NCBI RefSeq assembly: GCF_019904235.1
Contig: NZ_CP063202.1
Span: 992,001-1,056,000, forward strand
Direction: 5' to 3'
Origin: Erythrobacter sp. SCSIO 43205
Lineage (GTDB): Bacteria > Pseudomonadota > Alphaproteobacteria > Sphingomonadales > Sphingomonadaceae
DNA length: 64,000 nucleotides
Shown here: in pieces, positions 8,201 through 15,726 of the stretch
Numbering within the stretch: the stretch's first letter is position 1
Layout of the letters: each line of letters begins with the position of its first letter
Notes under the pieces: generated by a model
The model's database searches: none
The model's input: the letters and a program-made list of their open reading frames with translations, nothing else
Told to the model about the DNA's origin: nothing
Made by a program: the position numbers and the translations under genes

Positions 8201-8470
8201 CTACTCACTGTTTTCGCCAGATGGCGCGGCAAGAAGGACCATAAAGTTGCGCGCTGCTTCCCGATCTTCTTCGTCCTCGAACGCCACATCAAGCTCAGGC
8301 GCTGAACCCAGCATATGCAGAAGCGCCCAGAGGGCAAAGCGTTTGCCGCGATCCTTTGTCAGGCCAAAATCGACACGACAATGCTCGATGCCAGCTGTCA
8401 AAGCATCAGCAGATATTGATGAGATGTCCGAAGTGGCAAAATAGCGCTCAAGAAGATCATCAAGCAGCAT
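8201..8470 (-). CDS. Hypothetical protein (89 aa)
   Basis: Not recognised. The protein is acidic and helical (MLLDDLLERYF..., then ALWALLHMLGSAPELDVAFEDEEDREAARNFMVLLAA) and has normal codon use. There is no obvious Shine-Dalgarno before ATG 8470. It lies in the leftward series of mobile-element genes, so it is probably an accessory gene of the element. Confidence 0.6.
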   Translation of the reverse strand: MLLDDLLERYFATSDISSISADALTAGIEHCRVDFGLTKDRGKRFALWALLHMLGSAPELDVAFEDEEDREAARNFMVLLAAPSGENSE

Positions 8471-8679
8471 AGAGACAAGTCTTTAGACCAGTGAATAGGG
8501 CGAAGCACTTTATATCAAGACAAGCGCATCGTGTGTCTGAGCAAAAGGCCCACAAGCAAAGTGCAGGGCGTATCCCCAGATAAGCTGGCGGTTTTGCAAG
8601 GAGTTCCTCGACTTCAGCGTCATTGTTTAGCGCTTGATTGGTCTTGTTGTTTAGTGCGTGAAGTAAAAATAGGCAAGCA

Positions 8680-9624
8680 TCATTCGCTTTGCCGTCTGAG
8701 GCAAGTGCCCAAGGGGCCGCGGCGGTCGACTATCGTGATACGCTGCCTCCTGGCTTCGACGACGAGCCGTTCGGTTACACCATTGCCAGGAAATGCAACG
8801 ACATAACGAGGCTGAAGCGCAAGCATCTGTTCATTGCGTTTAAATCCTGCGCGCGCTCCCAACCGGCGATCGAGCGAGAAGGTAAGTTGCTGAACCTCGT
8901 GGCGCTCGGCCCATGAGGCGGCCAGGCGATCAGCGCCTTTGGTATCTCCGCCGTGGACAAGATAAAGGTCAGGAACGACGTTTCTCACTTTGTCGAGGGT
9001 TGCCCAGATATTGGCTGCATAGGTTTTGGCCTCAGTGTCGCTGGCAAAGCGATTGCGTCCACCTGCAAACACCACAGGCGTGCCTTCTGGTGAATGCGCT
9101 GACATCCTGCGCTCTCGGCGCGCTCGCAAGAAATCCCGCCCATCAATAACGGCCGATGTAAGTGTTCTGGAATGCATCGCTCGCGATCCTGCGACAGGCT
9201 TCCATGATGACCCGGTTTCATCGCGGTAGAGGCATGCGGCGATTTCACGCATTTGCTCAAACGCCTGCATGCTTGCATCAGCCGATTGCGCACGAAGCAC
9301 CTGTTCTTCGAGCTTGGAAGAGTGAACCTCCGATCCATCTGCGCAAGTAATCAGCGCCCGGATTTCATCAGTTGCGCGGTCTAGCTGTGATGACTTGCGG
9401 CTGGCCGCGCGATGAAACAAATTCACAAAGCCCCAGGCCAAATCTTCCGCATCAGCTTCAAGCGCCGTATCTGCAAACAGAGCAAATAGATCGGACCAAA
9501 CGGCTTCGAGGACCTGCTGCAAAGCAGTCTCAGCTGGAAAATCGGTATCGTTGAAGGGGGCGGGCGCTATGCTGAAACCTGATGGGTCCAGTCCGGCCAG
9601 TTGAGATGCAAGATTGTCGTACAT
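8680..9624 (-). CDS. DUF2493 (SLOG-like nucleotide-binding) domain protein (314 aa)
   Basis: The C-terminal third (about residues 185-300) reads as DUF2493: VVFAGGRNRF, then ILE/ALA-rich helices, LYLVHGGDTKGADRLAASWA and a C-terminal VAFPGNGVTERLV. This is a Rossmann-like SLOG-type fold predicted to bind nucleotides, common on alphaproteobacterial plasmids and of unknown biological role. The N-terminal 180 residues are helical and specific to this subfamily. ATG 9624 is preceded by CAGGAGA at good spacing. A TGAGGC/GCCTCA hairpin at 9652-9668 lies just before that ribosome-binding site. Confidence 0.82.
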   Translation of the reverse strand: MYDNLASQLAGLDPSGFSIAPAPFNDTDFPAETALQQVLEAVWSDLFALFADTALEADAEDLAWGFVNLFHRAASRKSSQLDRATDEIRALITCADGSEVHSSKLEEQVLRAQSADASMQAFEQMREIAACLYRDETGSSWKPVAGSRAMHSRTLTSAVIDGRDFLRARRERRMSAHSPEGTPVVFAGGRNRFASDTEAKTYAANIWATLDKVRNVVPDLYLVHGGDTKGADRLAASWAERHEVQQLTFSLDRRLGARAGFKRNEQMLALQPRYVVAFPGNGVTERLVVEARRQRITIVDRRGPLGTCLRRQSE

Positions 9625-9901
9625 GGGATTGTTCTCCTGAGATGAGGCGCCAAGCCTCACAGAAGATTTTTCCGCGAAAGGCCTGTTCGCCGTGCCCCAG
9701 GAGGATCCGGGATAGGGCATCATCGCACCGCGTCAGCGGGAAACCTCGCAAGGCAAGGCTGGAGCGGGCCACACGGGCCGCAGCCTTGCGCAGGTTGCGA
9801 TGATGCCTGACCGGTCCAAGGGCACGAAGGACCAGCGAACAGGCCTTAGGCGTGAAGAAGCATGAGGGTGCAAACAGGTCAGGAGGCGTGCAGCAAGACG
9901 A

Positions 9902-10630
9902 TCAGGTCAGTCTCGATAGGCCGAACTGATCAGGTGTAAAACTGAGCACTTCGCCATGAGGAAAGGCAGCAATAGCGGTTAGCCGGTCACCTTCATGCCG
10001 CAAATGCCAATTTCTGCCGTGATCAGGCTCAGCCTTGGTAAAGCAGGACGGGTCAAGAAGAGCGAGATTGATGCCTTCCGGATCACGCGCTGAGCGTGCG
10101 CGGATAGCCTGACCTTTTGCCTGACGGACAGAGGCAGCAAGCTCCTGACAGTGTGAGTAATTGTTCGGTTCGAGCCAGAGTTCGGCGTCCCGAACGAGCG
10201 GTGGTCTGGTCGTGTCGGCCAGTCGCGTCAAAGAAACGGGGATAGAGAAACTGAGATGCTCGCTTGTTCGATTGCCCGGCACAAAACCGGGCGACCGACT
10301 AAAGAAGCATAGCCGCCAATAGGCAGTTTCGGCGATGGCAGTGCCTTCCGCTTCGCTGGCATAGAAGATCCCAGGACGCTCATTGGCGCGGCGGAACCGA
10401 CTGGCGACTTTGTGCCCATACCGAAAGGGCGAAGCGAGCAGATAGTGAAGACCATGTGCTAACTTAGGCAAGTCAGGCTTGACATCATCGGCCAATTCTT
10501 CGAGCCGCTGCTGCTCGGCAAGATCAGAGGTCAGGCGATTGGTGGATATGCGATGCTGCGCTTCGACGACCCGCCAGACAGTGCGACGATAACGCCGAAA
10601 CTCAGACGCGAGCTCTGTGGGCGTCCACAT
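9902..10630 (-). CDS. RES-domain toxin (NAD+-degrading type), 242 aa
   Basis: RES toxins deplete cellular NAD+; the family is named for conserved Arg, Glu and Ser residues. Visible family features are an N-terminal YRRTVWRVVEAQH, the central RYGHKVASRFRRANERPGIFYASEAEGTAIAETAYW with the Arg and Glu, and the later LALLDPSCFT. The length is near the usual 150-240 residues. The gene begins inside the end of the Xre-type antitoxin gene (29-base overlap), the usual antitoxin-first order, so it is very probably an active type II pair. It may stabilise the element. Confidence 0.85.
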   Translation of the reverse strand: MWTPTELASEFRRYRRTVWRVVEAQHRISTNRLTSDLAEQQRLEELADDVKPDLPKLAHGLHYLLASPFRYGHKVASRFRRANERPGIFYASEAEGTAIAETAYWRLCFFSRSPGFVPGNRTSEHLSFSIPVSLTRLADTTRPPLVRDAELWLEPNNYSHCQELAASVRQAKGQAIRARSARDPEGINLALLDPSCFTKAEPDHGRNWHLRHEGDRLTAIAAFPHGEVLSFTPDQFGLSRLT

Positions 10631-10979
10631 AGTCGCAAACTGTCATGAGACCTTTGAAGCTGTCGACCATATCGATCGGGCGCGCATCAAGATCGAGATT
10701 GGCAGTGCTTAGCCAAGCGCGGGCTGACATATCATCGCTTCCCAGCAGAGCATCAAGCGAGCGGAACAGACGCAAAAGGAACTGAGCAGCTTCAAAAGAC
10801 TTACTCGCAGGATCAAGCTGGGCCTTGCCAGAGCGAAGGCGGGACGCGGTGGATTCCGAAACACCAAGGATTGCGCCAAGCTTGGGGTTGGTAAGCGCCC
10901 AAAACTCGGCAATCCGCGCAACCGCAGAGGTCAGCACCTTGCCGTCGTCAGCTTGCAGTTGGAGAGGCTTGGTCGCCAT
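10602..10979 (-). CDS. Xre/MbcA/ParS-type antitoxin (partner of RES toxin), 125 aa
   Basis: Helix-turn-helix antitoxin of the Xre-MbcA-ParS family. A DNA-binding helical region lies about residues 25-60 (FWALTNPKLGAILGVSESTASRLRSGK) and a toxin-binding domain about 62-118 (LLRLFRSLDALLGSDDMSARAWLSTANLDLDARPIDMVDSFKGL). The first gene of the pair, it overlaps the toxin by 29 bases. A direct repeat CAAWTGCAAGAT just upstream is a candidate autoregulatory operator. Confidence 0.87.
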   Translation of the reverse strand: MATKPLQLQADDGKVLTSAVARIAEFWALTNPKLGAILGVSESTASRLRSGKAQLDPASKSFEAAQFLLRLFRSLDALLGSDDMSARAWLSTANLDLDARPIDMVDSFKGLMTVCDYVDAHRARV

Positions 10980-10992
10980 CAGCTTATCCTTT

Positions 10993-11032
10993 CAATTGCA
11001 AGATATACACAAATTCCTGTCAAATGCAAGAT
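10993..11032 (-). promoter_or_regulatory. Direct repeats upstream of the RES-Xre operon
   Basis: CAATTGCAAGAT (10993-11004) and CAAATGCAAGAT (11021-11032) differ at one base and lie 28 bases apart, start to start. The first is 13 bases from the antitoxin start. Placement and spacing suit operator sites for the Xre antitoxin. The distal repeat overlaps the end of the upstream gene. Confidence 0.5.
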
Positions 11033-11448
11033 GAGGTGCGTTCGTAGATCGCTTCTCCATTCGAGAAACGCCCTACCAATTTGAGCTCGCCGAACAGCTT
11101 TTCGAACCTTGGCCCGACCTGTGTGATCCACCGTTCAGCCAGCGAGACTTGCGGCTGGTCGCAGTCTGCTTCCCAAAACCGGCTGTCATCCCTTCTGGCC
11201 AGCCAGATGGCTGCAAGGCCGCAATAGGTCGAGATACCGCAATCGGCGAAGGCATTGCGCAGTAGGATGCGATCTTCCCGTCCACGCCATCCGTCATACG
11301 GCTCCAGTGAGGGAAAGGCATCTCGTGCAGAATGAAGAATGTCCTCAACCAAACACTCATAGGTCCATTGCAGATCATCCTCACCGTCACGATCGAGCAT
11401 GCGAAAGGCTACCACAGCGCCGGCTGGATGGCTTACAGAGCGTCCCAT
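11020..11448 (-). CDS. Hypothetical protein in operon with ardC (142 aa)
   Basis: I do not recognise a named domain. It has a normal soluble composition with many Trp residues (LQWTYECLVEDILHSARDAF, WRGREDRILLRNAFADCGISTYCGLAAIWLARRD). The start is secure: ATG 11448 lies 11 bases after the ardC stop with AAAGGAGG in between, so it is co-translated with ardC. It is likely an accessory gene of the conjugative element, possibly linked to antirestriction by neighbourhood only. Confidence 0.72.
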   Translation of the reverse strand: MGRSVSHPAGAVVAFRMLDRDGEDDLQWTYECLVEDILHSARDAFPSLEPYDGWRGREDRILLRNAFADCGISTYCGLAAIWLARRDDSRFWEADCDQPQVSLAERWITQVGPRFEKLFGELKLVGRFSNGEAIYERTSSCI

Positions 11449-11459
11449 AATGACCTCCT

Positions 11460-12389
11460 TTAGGCCGCGTCGGCTAGATCGGCATTGGATGCTTCGGCAT
11501 CAGCCTCATAGCCGCCCAACGAGAGCAGGAGACTGGCTGCTTCTTCGGCTTTGGCGGCTGCTGTCAGGATGGCGCGCTCATCTTCCTTGAGGATTTTGAG
11601 CCAGGACGCGATGTAGCTCGCGTGATGGTCAAGGTGGGTCACCGGCAAGCCAAGCTCAGCGCCCAGGATGGCGGAAGACAATTCGGCGATCAGTTCTTCA
11701 GCGGCATAGGCATGGCTCCCAAACCGGTTCTTGAGATCGCGATCGAGTCTCGAGAAATGCCCAGTCCAATGTGAAAGCTCATGCGCAAGCGTCGCGTAGT
11801 AGTGATGATAGGCATCAAAGAGCTCGGTCGACGGCATGGTCACGCGATCAAGCGATGGCTCATAGTAAGCCTGTGCCCCCTGATGTCTGAGATTGGCGCC
11901 TACACCGGCGAAGAAACGATCAAGGCGTTCCTCTCTGCCTTCCGGTTCCGCTGCTGTGACAGGTGGTTGCGGGTGATAGAGTTCGGGAAGTCCGTCGCAT
12001 TGATCGGCATTGAAAATTGAATAGGATTTGAGCACCCGCCTGTTCTCGGATGTTTCTTCGCCATCGGCGGTTTCGACCTCCTTGGTGTAGCTCTTGTAGA
12101 AGATGGCGATGGTCGATTTCTCGCCTTTGCGCACCTGACCGCCAAGCTTCTGACATTGGCGATAGGTCATCCAATAGGGCGATGCGAAACCAGCGCTGTC
12201 TGCCACCATCCAAAGCCAAAATGTGTTCATGCCTCGATATGGTGTGCCACAAAAACGCAAAGGGCGCGAAATAGGCAAGCCGTACCAGGGTTGAACCCAA
12301 GGCTTTGTACCTTCTTCGAGTTTTTCGATGATTGCAGCGGTGATGCGCTGAGCGGGCGACACAGATGTCGCCTTGCGTGCTTTGGTCAT
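11460..12389 (-). CDS. ardC: ArdC-type antirestriction protein (309 aa)
   Basis: ArdC proteins are carried by conjugative plasmids and protect entering single-stranded DNA from host restriction. Residues 1-130 form the single-stranded-DNA-binding N-terminal domain (RITAAIIEKLEEGTKPWVQPW, PYRGMNTFWLW, QCQKLGGQVRKGEKS). The C-terminal domain has a zinc-metalloprotease-like motif HELSHWTGH near residue 210 and a downstream EELIAELSSAILG supplying the third ligand. ATG 12389 follows AGGAGACC at good spacing; a longer reading frame upstream is not protein-like. It heads a two-gene operon with the 142-residue gene and has a purine-rich leader (12441-12454) also found before the parB-like, helicase and primase-like genes. 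Confidence 0.9.
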   Translation of the reverse strand: MTKARKATSVSPAQRITAAIIEKLEEGTKPWVQPWYGLPISRPLRFCGTPYRGMNTFWLWMVADSAGFASPYWMTYRQCQKLGGQVRKGEKSTIAIFYKSYTKEVETADGEETSENRRVLKSYSIFNADQCDGLPELYHPQPPVTAAEPEGREERLDRFFAGVGANLRHQGAQAYYEPSLDRVTMPSTELFDAYHHYYATLAHELSHWTGHFSRLDRDLKNRFGSHAYAAEELIAELSSAILGAELGLPVTHLDHHASYIASWLKILKEDERAILTAAAKAEEAASLLLSLGGYEADAEASNADLADAA

Positions 12390-12440
12390 GGGAGGTCTCC
12401 TGATGACCGAGACGACACTGTCCCGGTTCAATCAGAGAAA

Positions 12441-12454
12441 GTCCTCTCTCCTCT
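12441..12454 (-). promoter_or_regulatory. Purine-rich leader motif before ardC
   Basis: On the minus strand this reads AGAGGAGAGAGGAC, about 52 bases before ATG 12389. Close variants lie before the parB-like gene (44142-44158), the strawberry-notch gene (49793-49807) and the toprim gene (50753-50771). A shared leader element is inferred. Confidence 0.4.
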
Positions 12455-12564
12455 GCGCCGTGCGATTGAGGACTTGATGCAGAGGATGAATTGCGATCAG
12501 ATCTGGGGAGCGAAATGTTTGCGCTTTGAATTTGCCTCTAGCATTTGCACCACTCTTTCGTTAC

Positions 12565-12601
12565 AAAACCTCCAACTAAATGAATTTTAGTTATAGGTTT
12601 T
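12565..12601. promoter_or_regulatory. 37-base interrupted palindrome upstream of the AbiE pair
   Basis: Nested arms: AAAACCT (12565-12571) with AGGTTTT (12595-12601), and AACTAAA (12574-12580) with TTTAGTT (12586-12592), around a centre TGAAT. All arms are perfect complements. AbiEi antitoxins are known to bind inverted repeats in their own promoter, so this is a strong operator candidate. It also argues that translation starts at ATG 12610, not at the ATG at 12580 inside the palindrome. Confidence 0.68.
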
Positions 12602-12609
12602 TGAACGAA

Positions 12610-13227
12610 ATGGTCGAGGCGATCAACCAACGAGAAAAGCTAAGAACTCTCGTTAAAGCGGGCACAATTCTGCGAGCACAGGATCTCCGCGAGCAAGGTA
12701 TTGCAGGGACGACAATCCGGCGCGCGCTCAACGATGGGGAGCTGCTCCGTATCGGTCGGGGTCTCTATCAAAATCCAGATGCGGATATCGATAGTGATCT
12801 CACTATCGCAGAGATCTCTACGCGTATCCCGAAAGGCGTGATTGCTATGGTTTCAGCGCTCGCTTGGCATGGTCTGACCGATCAGATGCCGCGTAAGACT
12901 TGGGTAGCAATCGGCACAAATGACTGGAAACCGGTAGAAGGCTCTCCGCCGGTGCGCATTGTGCGCTTCGCTGACAAATACCTCACCCAAGGCATTGAGC
13001 ATCACACTATCTGCGGTATAGATGTGCCTATCTATTCAGTACCAAAGACCCTTGCCGACCTTTTTCGCAACGGCAAACTGGTTGATCGTTCAGTCGCGGT
13101 TGAAGGGCTGCGCGCAGCAGTCGAACAGCGAAAGGCAACGCCCTCTGCGATTGCAGAAGCTGCACGCAAGGGTGGAGCTTGGCGCATCATGAGACCATAT
13201 CTTGAGGCGCTGACATTCAATGGCTGA
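12610..13227 (+). CDS. abiEi: AbiEi-type antitoxin/repressor (205 aa)
   Basis: Type IV antitoxin with an N-terminal winged helix (residues about 8-55: LRTLVKAGTILRAQDLREQGIAGTTIRRALNDGELLRIGRGLY) followed by the AbiEi central region (PKGVIAMVSALAWHGLTDQMPRKTWVAI) and the DVPIYSVPKTLADLFRNGKL segment typical of the family. The start was placed at ATG 12610 because the earlier in-frame ATG (12580) lies in the middle of a 37-base palindromic operator. The stop overlaps the toxin start by eight bases. It silences its own operon in known AbiE systems. Confidence 0.85.
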   Translation: MVEAINQREKLRTLVKAGTILRAQDLREQGIAGTTIRRALNDGELLRIGRGLYQNPDADIDSDLTIAEISTRIPKGVIAMVSALAWHGLTDQMPRKTWVAIGTNDWKPVEGSPPVRIVRFADKYLTQGIEHHTICGIDVPIYSVPKTLADLFRNGKLVDRSVAVEGLRAAVEQRKATPSAIAEAARKGGAWRIMRPYLEALTFNG

Positions 13228-14073
13228 TGGCCCGAGAAACATGGCCGCCTCGGTCAAAGCTCGACTTCTCGCAATGTCGGGCGAAGAAGGGCGCGCATTC
13301 GACCTGCTTCTGGTTCGTTACGCTCTGGAGCGCTTGCTCTTTCGTTTGTCGGTTTCTCCGCATCGCGGAAACTACATGCTGAAAGGCGGGATGCTCGTGA
13401 CCCAATGGCTTGAGCATGGCAACCGCGAAACACGCGACATCGACTTTCTCGGCTTTGGCGCTAATGACGAAGAAGCGATCAAAGCGATCTTTGCAGAAAT
13501 TATGACTACAGAGACTGGTGATGGCCTTGTCTTTGACATCGAAACCTGGTGGCAAGCACGATCCGCGATGAAATGGAGTATGGCGGCATCCGCCTGAAAA
13601 CCTCTGCTTATCTAGAACGCACTCGCGTTCCGGTGACGCTTGATATTGGGTTTGGAGATGCACTCGCCGATGCCACACAGACAATTGATTATCCCTCACT
13701 GCTTGCAATGGAGCAGCCAAAAATCCGGAGCTATCCACCCGAAACGGTGATCGCAGAGAAGTTCCAAGCAATCGTCGCTTTGGGTTTGGCAAATGGCCGG
13801 ATGAAAGACTTTTACGATTTGTGGTCCATACCGAAATCTCTCAAGATAGAGCGGCAAGCGCTTGATGCCGCGATCGCCGCAACATTTGAGCGCCGAGACA
13901 CTCCAGTACCAATCGAGCGTCCGGTCGGCCTTTCAGCAGAGATGGCGGAAGATGATGCGGCCAAGCAGCGATGGAAGGCATTTATCGCCTCGCTTGATCT
14001 GCCGCTCATTGAACTAAAACAGGTGATTGATGAGATATGGACAACGCTTCAACCGAGTTGCACAAAACTATGA
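13220..14073 (+). pseudogene. abiEii: AbiEii-type nucleotidyltransferase toxin, interrupted by a frameshift
   Basis: The toxin half of the AbiE pair. The first frame (from ATG 13220) carries the nucleotidyltransferase signature: MLKGGMLVTQWLEHGNRETRDIDFLG, with the GG and DxD residues. It stops at 13597 after drifting into nonsense. The remaining two-thirds (RDEMEYGGIRLKTSAYLERTRVPVTLDIGFGDAL, then YPPETVIAEKFQAIVALG and MKDFYDLW) continues in another frame, which overlaps the first from about 13546. A one-base loss (or two-base gain) near 13540-13560 explains this. It may be a real null mutation, a sequencing error or recoding; the intact antitoxin makes toxin loss tolerable. Confidence 0.85.
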
Positions 14074-14155
14074 CAGGTTGACCCGTAACTCAGGAAGGTT
14101 CGCTCTCAATGGAACGGACCTCCCTGGTGATTAAGCTCCAAGATGTTCAGGCGTT

Positions 14156-14356
14156 TTAGGTAGCCTGCTCGGATACCTGCTCAAAACCGCCATTATTTTC
14201 AGGCTGTTCATTCACGTACTCAGACTCGCAAGTGTTTTTGGGAAAGCGCATGATTTCTGGCACCCATGATTCAGCTTTCGCTTTCACTTTTGCCTCACCA
14301 ATGAAACTGCCATTGAAGATACGCTCAGCAGCACTCGACAATTCCGTCTTCGGCTA
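14156..14356 (-). pseudogene. C-terminal fragment of a ParB-like gene
   Basis: The minus strand encodes KTELSSAAERIFNG, then FIGEAKVKAKAESWVPEIMRF and a tail ending VSEQAT. This aligns closely with the last 70 residues of the ParB-like protein at 42112-44082 (AELASAAERIFSG, FIGEADVKTRAGAWVPEIMRF, IAEQAA), including the exact C-terminus. An in-frame stop lies just upstream and the rest of the gene is missing. It is a scrap of a second, related plasmid-type gene. Confidence 0.85.
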
Positions 14357-14383
14357 TGAATGAGTCTGGATCCTAACTGCTTG

Positions 14384-14819
14384 CCGCAAGAATGGGATAC
14401 TCTTGCTCGAATGGCGCGATGTCAAAGGTAATCGCCTGCTTCTTCGTGACAGCAAGACAGGTCTCCGAACAGTTTGGCTTGTGTCGGCAGCAAGGACTGT
14501 GATTGCAGCTTTGACGCGCACAAACAAGATACCCCAGCTGTTTTGGAACTATAATCTCAGAACGCCCTTGAGCGATGTCACATTTTATTGGAATGCGGTC
14601 GACGAGAAAATAGGTCTCACTGATGCGCGACTACACGATTTGCGTTACACGTTCGCAAGCCACGCGGCGATAAACAAAGAAACTCTGCCGATGAACGGTA
14701 AGCTGCTTGTCCGTGCAGATGTTCGCACGACCCCTCGTTATGCTCATCTTGACGACGGACGTGTCATCGAGGCAGCGCAGCGGGTAGGCGATCTTATCGA
14801 ACAGAGCATGAGTGGCTGA
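14384..14819 (+). pseudogene. Tyrosine recombinase (integrase) remnant, C-terminal part
   Basis: The frame from about 14403 gives LLEWRDVKGNRLLLRDSKTGLRTVWL, then DARLHDLRYTFASHAA and RYAHLDDGRVIEAAQRVGDLIEQ. These are the beta-sheet, the HxLR box and the region after the catalytic Tyr (here RYAHL) of phage-type integrases. The N-terminal 200 or more residues, including the first catalytic Arg, are absent. The HxxR box reads HDLRYT rather than HDLRHT. It is not likely to be active. It marks an old integration boundary next to the parB scrap. Confidence 0.82.
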
Positions 14820-14881
14820 TATCCATTTATCGGTAACACTAAGTATGATAGTGGGCCGTTGCTGCAAGACAGAAATCGCGC

Positions 14882-15285
14882 ATTCGCATTTACGCCAACC
14901 GCTGGTTGGTTAAGTTTGCGGCAAAGGAAAAGAGCAGCGATGCCACGCTTGCTGATGCCGTGCATCGGGCCGAAACCGGCCTGATCGATGCCGACCTTGG
15001 CAACGGCCTTATCAAGCAGCGCATCGCACGCCAGGGTGGAGGCAGGTCGGGCGGTTATCGCTCGATCCTGATTTTCCGCTCAGGCGAGCGGGCCATATTC
15101 GTGTTTGCCTTCGCCAAGAACGACAAGCCTGTCCTGAGCTTGTCGAAGGGGCGAACCTGAGTGCGGCGGAACTGAAGGTCTATCGCAAGGCTGCCAGCAT
15201 CATGCTGGAGCCGGGCGATGACCAGATCAAACCGGAAGTTGAAGCAGGCCGATTGGTCGAGGTGAAAGACGATGAGCGAGGCTAA
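14882..15285 (+). pseudogene. HigB/RelE-type toxin gene broken by a REP-like insertion
   Basis: The frame reads IRIYANRWLVKFAAKEKSS, then DADLGNGLIKQRIARQGGGRSGGYRSILIFRSGERAIFVFAFAKNDK, a type II toxin of the RelE/HigB group. After FAKNDK it runs into a short palindromic sequence (15122-15148) and stops; the natural C-terminus (NLSAAELKVYRKAASIM...) continues in a different frame from 15154 to the stop at 15285, overlapping the antitoxin start. The expected ATG is ATT at 14882, leaving TTG 14906 as the only usual start. Two lesions make it very probably inactive. Confidence 0.85.
15122..15148. repeat. REP-like palindrome inserted in the toxin gene
   Basis: Arms GACAAGC (15122-15128) and GCTTGTC (15138-15144) flank CTGTCCTGA. 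The segment CTGTCCTGAGCTTGTCGAAG belongs to the type of short palindromic repeat (TTCGACAAGCTCAGGAC) that is very common between genes in many proteobacteria including sphingomonads. Here it splits a coding sequence and shifts its frame. Only one copy is seen in this window. Confidence 0.8.
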
Positions 15286-15601
15286 GGCAAAGACCTACAA
15301 AAGCGAGGCAATGGCTGCCGTCCACGAAATGATGGAAGGCTTGTCCGACGCGGGGAACATCGACAAGCGCACCATGCGCGAGTTCGATGAAGCCTGCCTT
15401 GCGCCTGCGCCAGTTCTGACCCCGGATGAGATCAAGGCTATACGCGAGGCAGAGCATGTCTCGCAGCCGGTGTTCGCGCGCTATCTCAATGTGTCGAAGA
15501 ACCTCGTTTCCGACTGGGAACGCGGAGCGAAGAAGCCGGGAGGTCCAGCCTTGCGACTCCTTTCGATCATCCAGCGCAACGGACTCGATGCAGTGGCGTA
15601 G
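15272..15601 (+). CDS. XRE-family antitoxin (HigA/NadS type), 109 aa
   Basis: DNA-binding antitoxin. The N-terminal half is a variable region (MREFDEACLAPAPVLTPDEIKAIRE), followed by an XRE helix-turn-helix (about residues 60-100: VSQPVFARYLNVSKNLVSDWERGAKKPGGPALRLLSIIQ), the architecture of HigA/NadS antitoxins paired with HigB-type toxins. It overlaps the toxin reading frame by 14 bases. It appears intact although its toxin is broken. Confidence 0.87.
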   Translation: MSEAKAKTYKSEAMAAVHEMMEGLSDAGNIDKRTMREFDEACLAPAPVLTPDEIKAIREAEHVSQPVFARYLNVSKNLVSDWERGAKKPGGPALRLLSIIQRNGLDAVA

Positions 15602-15726
15602 CGTTGGCTCAATAGGGCAAAGTCTGCTTATTCCAATTCAAGTCGAGAAGCGGACATTCCGCTTCCGACCCAATTTCGGACTTCTCATAGTGTCGGCCGC
15701 CGGAAAATTTTTTGCCAACCTATCGA

